NCBI GenBank assembly: GCA_947179265.1
Contig: CAMXBB010000048.1
Location: forward strand, 1-8,391
DNA from: an uncultured Bacillota bacterium
Lineage (GTDB): Bacteria; Bacillota_I; Bacilli_A; RF39; UBA660
DNA: 8,391 nucleotides
Reading direction: 5' to 3'
The notes below the pieces were generated by a model. It saw only the letters and a list, made by a program, of their open reading frames with translations, was not told the origin of the DNA and did no database searches. A program made the position numbers and the translations under genes. Within the stretch, counting starts at the first letter, position 1; each line of letters starts with the position of its first letter. This document shows, piece after piece, positions 6,362 to 8,391 of the stretch.

Positions 6362-6502
6362 TTATAAATGTAAACTTTGAGTTTCTTCTAAACGTCTCTT
6401 TAATTCATCTAGGCTTAAAGATACTTGGGCCTTTTCCTCCGGTTCTTTGAGTAATTCCTCAGGAATTTCCAAATAAACTTGTTCAAATTCAATTATCTTC
6501 AC
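6362..6502 (-). CDS. Small 46-residue protein, GTG start, function unknown
   Basis: A GTG at 6502 follows a good AAGGAG and opens a frame ending in TAA at 6364-6362. The product begins MKIIEFEQVYLEIPEELL and ends LEETQSLHL; it is highly charged, mostly acidic, and helix-prone in its second half. It starts 3 bases after the stop codon of the upstream membrane-protein gene (TAA at 6508-6506), the spacing of translationally coupled genes. A GTG start and short length make it easy to miss in automated annotation. No family is recognised. Its LEIPEEL segment loosely recalls the LP/IP-containing motifs in the upstream protein's tail, which may be chance. A function linked to that membrane protein is inference from position only. 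Confidence 0.65.
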   Translation of the reverse strand: MKIIEFEQVYLEIPEELLKEPEEKAQVSLSLDELKRRLEETQSLHL

Positions 6503-6505
6503 TTT

Positions 6506-7393
6506 TTAACTCTCCTTAAAAACATTAGATACATAATCATTAGCAGCTTTTTTTATCTCATCTTGAACGGCATTATTGAGTTTCTCATCACCTTGTTCAA
6601 GATTATTGAAATCTGGAAAATCAAATATTTCCGTTTTCTCTCCAACATACTCTTTAGGTTGTTCTGCTATGACATTATCATTTATTGTACGAATCTCTTC
6701 TGGTAACGATTTAAATGCAAGAGTATTATCACCGACCTTTTGAAATTGATCAGAGATATTCGGAATTTCAATACTTTCTCCCTCATTTTCATTAACAAGC
6801 GTTTTCATCTCTGGTAACTCGACTTCTTCACCATCTTCCTCAATCTTCATTGCTGGAAGCTCGATATCAATCTTTTGATCATCAGTTACATTTTGCTCAT
6901 TTAAACCTTGAGATATTTCAATTTCAACACTTTCACCAGCATCATTCAAAGCTTGATTAGGTGTTGTAATCTCAACTGGAGATAAATCCATATTTCTTAT
7001 CGGTAAATCAACCACAACATCATCTACTGATAAATTATTATTAACTTGAGAAGTTTGATTATTATCTACCTCACTAGTAATATTATTAGTTTCAATTTGA
7101 GGAGTCTTCTTTTCTTCAGACTCAGTAGATTCATAAATTACACTTGGTAGAACACTTGAACTCTTTTGCATATTTAGAGAATCATCATTAATACCATTAC
7201 TACTTTGACTGGATTTTAAAACATTTACATTAGTATCATCATTATTAGAAATATTACTTGCAGAATTATCTTTATCAATCTTCTTCCTTCCAGATAATAA
7301 AATCCATACAAACACTAATACCAATGCAAGCATTAATCCCGTCAATACTGGAAAGAAAGCATCACTAGCAACGAAAGTTTCAAAAGCTCCCAT
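6506..7393 (-). CDS. Single-pass membrane protein with long acidic, repeat-bearing tail, function unknown
   Basis: I do not recognise a family. The start at 7393 (MGAFETF) is chosen because GAGGG lies 7 bases upstream; an in-frame ATG at 7462 would run through the predicted promoter and the edge of the rseP terminator. The 295-residue product has one hydrophobic segment at about residues 13-33, followed by GRKK. By the positive-inside rule this puts the short N-terminus outside and the tail of about 260 residues in the cytoplasm. The tail is rich in Asn, Ser, Asp and Glu and looks disordered. It carries related short motifs: GESVEIEI (153-160), GEEVELPE (188-195), GESIEIPN (205-212), and ELPAMK / ELPEMK at 178 and 192. 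A short helix-prone segment (DEIKKAANDYVSNVF) ends it. It lies upstream of a 46-codon ORF and parE on the same strand, probably co-transcribed. N-terminal-anchor scaffold proteins such as ZipA or EzrA have a similar layout, but no sequence match to them is claimed. Confidence 0.85.
   Translation of the reverse strand: MGAFETFVASDAFFPVLTGLMLALVLVFVWILLSGRKKIDKDNSASNISNNDDTNVNVLKSSQSSNGINDDSLNMQKSSSVLPSVIYESTESEEKKTPQIETNNITSEVDNNQTSQVNNNLSVDDVVVDLPIRNMDLSPVEITTPNQALNDAGESVEIEISQGLNEQNVTDDQKIDIELPAMKIEEDGEEVELPEMKTLVNENEGESIEIPNISDQFQKVGDNTLAFKSLPEEIRTINDNVIAEQPKEYVGEKTEIFDFPDFNNLEQGDEKLNNAVQDEIKKAANDYVSNVFKES
6512..6517 (-). promoter_or_regulatory. Ribosome binding site of the 46-codon ORF
   Basis: AAGGAG lies 9 bases before the GTG at 6502, inside the last codons of the upstream gene. 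It is the main support for the small ORF being translated. Confidence 0.7.
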
Positions 7394-7415
7394 GCAAACA
7401 CCCTCTATTCTACAT

Positions 7416-7443
7416 ATAATAATACCACAATAATTACTTTCAA
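7416..7443 (-). promoter_or_regulatory. Predicted housekeeping sigma-A promoter for the acidic membrane-protein gene
   Basis: TTGAAA (7443-7438) and TATTAT (7421-7416) are each 5/6 matches to the sigma-A boxes, spaced 16 bases apart. They sit between the rseP terminator and the GAGGG ribosome site at 7405-7401. The predicted start near 7409 gives a very short leader. This placement also argues against the upstream in-frame ATG at 7462. Confidence 0.55.
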
Positions 7444-7448
7444 ACAAT

Positions 7449-7474
7449 AAAAAAGTAAGCACTAAAGCTTACTT
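7449..7474 (-). terminator. Intrinsic terminator of rseP
   Basis: On the minus strand an 8-bp perfect stem (AAGTAAGC / GCTTACTT) encloses a 6-base loop. Including the last stem bases it ends in six T. The hairpin overlaps the rseP stop codon. Confidence 0.9.
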
Positions 7475-8391
7475 AAAAGAACCTTAAAATATCTTGGAAT
7501 GTGATATATAGCATCAGTAACATTAATAACATAAATCCAACTGTATGAAACATTCCTTCAATCTTAGAATCAACTTTTTTACCAGTTACAGCTTCAATAC
7601 CTACAAATAACACTCTTCCACCATCGAATGCTGGGAATGGTAAAATATTAATAATTCCTAGATTAACTGATAGATATGCCATTAAATAGATAATATTAGC
7701 AATTCCATATGCTGCTACTTGATTAACAACACTATACATACCAACTGGACCAGATAAACTATTTAGTCCTAATTTACCAGTAAATAAAGAGCCAATTGTT
7801 AATAACATGATATCAACAATACTTGCAAATTTACCAAAGGCATATTTTAAAGAATCAACAAATCCTTTCTTGATTTCTTTAGAATTACCAATACCTATTA
7901 TCTTTGATACTTGGATTTCATCTTTATCCTTATTATTAGCTTTAGCAATATCCTCTAAAGTATTTTCTTCAGTTATACGAATCGTTTTTTCTCCTATTAT
8001 AGCATAATCTGCAGGCTTTAAAAGATATGTCTCTCTTTTACCATTTTCATGCTCAATAACATATTCAAACTCTTCCCCATCATGTTTTAAAGCGCCTACT
8101 ATGGAAATTTTATCCCAAGTAGATACTTTATATCCATTAAGTTCAACAACACGATCACCAATAGTTAATCCAGCTTCATAAGCAGGAGAACCTTCTTCAA
8201 TACTTCCAATAACACTTGATTGATTAGTTGATCCCCATATAAATGCAATAAAGAATAAAAGAACAATTGCGGTAATAAAATTCATTGATACACCAGCAAC
8301 TAGAATCAAAACTCTTTGAAGTTTTGACTTATTACACATAAATCTATCCTTAGGTAATGCTTCATCATCCTCGCCTTCTTCTCCAGCAAGT
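7473..8391 (-). CDS. rseP: RseP/RasP-type site-2 intramembrane zinc metalloprotease, 5' end outside the window
   Basis: This is the C-terminal 305 residues of a peptidase family M50 site-2 protease, which cleaves membrane-embedded substrates such as anti-sigma factors and signal-peptide remnants. The frame is open to the right edge, with residues AGEEGEDDEALPKDRF before the first visible Met at 8339, so that Met is internal and the HExxH zinc motif lies outside. Visible in order: the QRVLILVAG..MNF membrane segment, a periplasmic-type PDZ domain (GSIEEGSPAYEAGL, GDRVVELNG), the SLSGPVGMY segment, and the third family motif NILPFPAFDGGRVLF, whose Asp is a metal ligand in the family. A final membrane helix ends at a TAA. 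The 3' end is intact and is followed at once by a strong terminator, so this gene closes its operon. In Bacillus the homologue (rasP) lies between dxr and proS; here the downstream neighbours differ. Confidence 0.93.
   Translation of the reverse strand, partial: LAGEEGEDDEALPKDRFMCNKSKLQRVLILVAGVSMNFITAIVLLFFIAFIWGSTNQSSVIGSIEEGSPAYEAGLTIGDRVVELNGYKVSTWDKISIVGALKHDGEEFEYVIEHENGKRETYLLKPADYAIIGEKTIRITEENTLEDIAKANNKDKDEIQVSKIIGIGNSKEIKKGFVDSLKYAFGKFASIVDIMLLTIGSLFTGKLGLNSLSGPVGMYSVVNQVAAYGIANIIYLMAYLSVNLGIINILPFPAFDGGRVLFVGIEAVTGKKVDSKIEGMFHTVGFMLLMLLMLYITFQDILRFF

Noticed and set aside
6479..6706. Plus-strand ORF of 75 codons
   Set aside because: It is antisense to the acidic-tail gene; its hydrophobic, Ile/Phe-rich product is the expected shadow of AT-rich acidic coding sequence.
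7394..7462. N-terminal extension of the acidic membrane protein from the upstream ATG
   Set aside because: The extra 23 residues would be encoded across the predicted promoter and the edge of the rseP terminator, and the ATG has no ribosome site, whereas ATG 7393 has GAGGG at 7 bases.
118..8391. UGA-as-tryptophan code (Mycoplasma type)
   Set aside because: All long frames stay open under the standard bacterial code and the tryptophan codons checked are TGG; the observed stops are TAA or TAG, so there is no sign of reassignment.

Overview
This AT-rich window comes from a low-GC Gram-positive bacterium (Bacillota, class Bacilli in the broad sense). The gene content suggests one of the compact gut lineages near the Erysipelotrichales/RF39 groups, but lineage is an inference only. 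An endospore-formation gene (spoIVB), strong GGAGG-type ribosome sites and short intrinsic terminators all support this. Tryptophan is encoded by TGG and no reading frame needs TGA read-through, so the Mycoplasma code is not indicated. All eight genes lie on the minus strand, so transcription runs from high to low coordinates. No tRNA, rRNA, CRISPR array, insertion sequence or gap over 300 bases was seen.

Layout in transcription order: (1) the 3' part of rseP/rasP, an intramembrane site-2 protease, cut by the right edge and closed by a strong terminator. (2) A promoter, then a 295-residue protein with one membrane segment and a long acidic tail, then a 46-codon GTG-start ORF, then parE (topoisomerase IV subunit B), closed by a terminator; parC does not follow. 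(3) A monocistronic gene with its own promoter and terminator for a secreted 489-residue protein. (4) xseA-xseB, the two subunits of exonuclease VII, with a promoter and terminator. (5) spoIVB, the forespore signalling protease, with a possible sigma-G-type promoter and a terminator. (6) A leftmost 88 bases that look like the control region of the next gene, which by analogy with Bacillus (spoIVB-spo0A) may be spo0A.

The most unusual gene is the one at 2791-4260. It has a Sec signal peptide, then a helical region carrying several flagellin landmarks: two degenerate N-terminal D1-type modules and one C-terminal D1-type module. A Cna-B-like beta domain follows, and the protein ends in a sorting-signal-like tail (NPEMG, hydrophobic segment, positive end). 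This looks like a flagellin derivative moved from flagellar export to Sec export and fixed at the cell surface. In both N-terminal modules the Arg/Leu/Glu positions matching the TLR5 hot spot of Salmonella FliC are kept at identical spacing. The other findings are a ParE TOPRIM motif with Asn at a known quinolone-resistance position, an unannotated small ORF and a repeat-bearing acidic membrane protein between rseP and parE, and a perfect inverted repeat resembling paired Spo0A boxes at the left edge.
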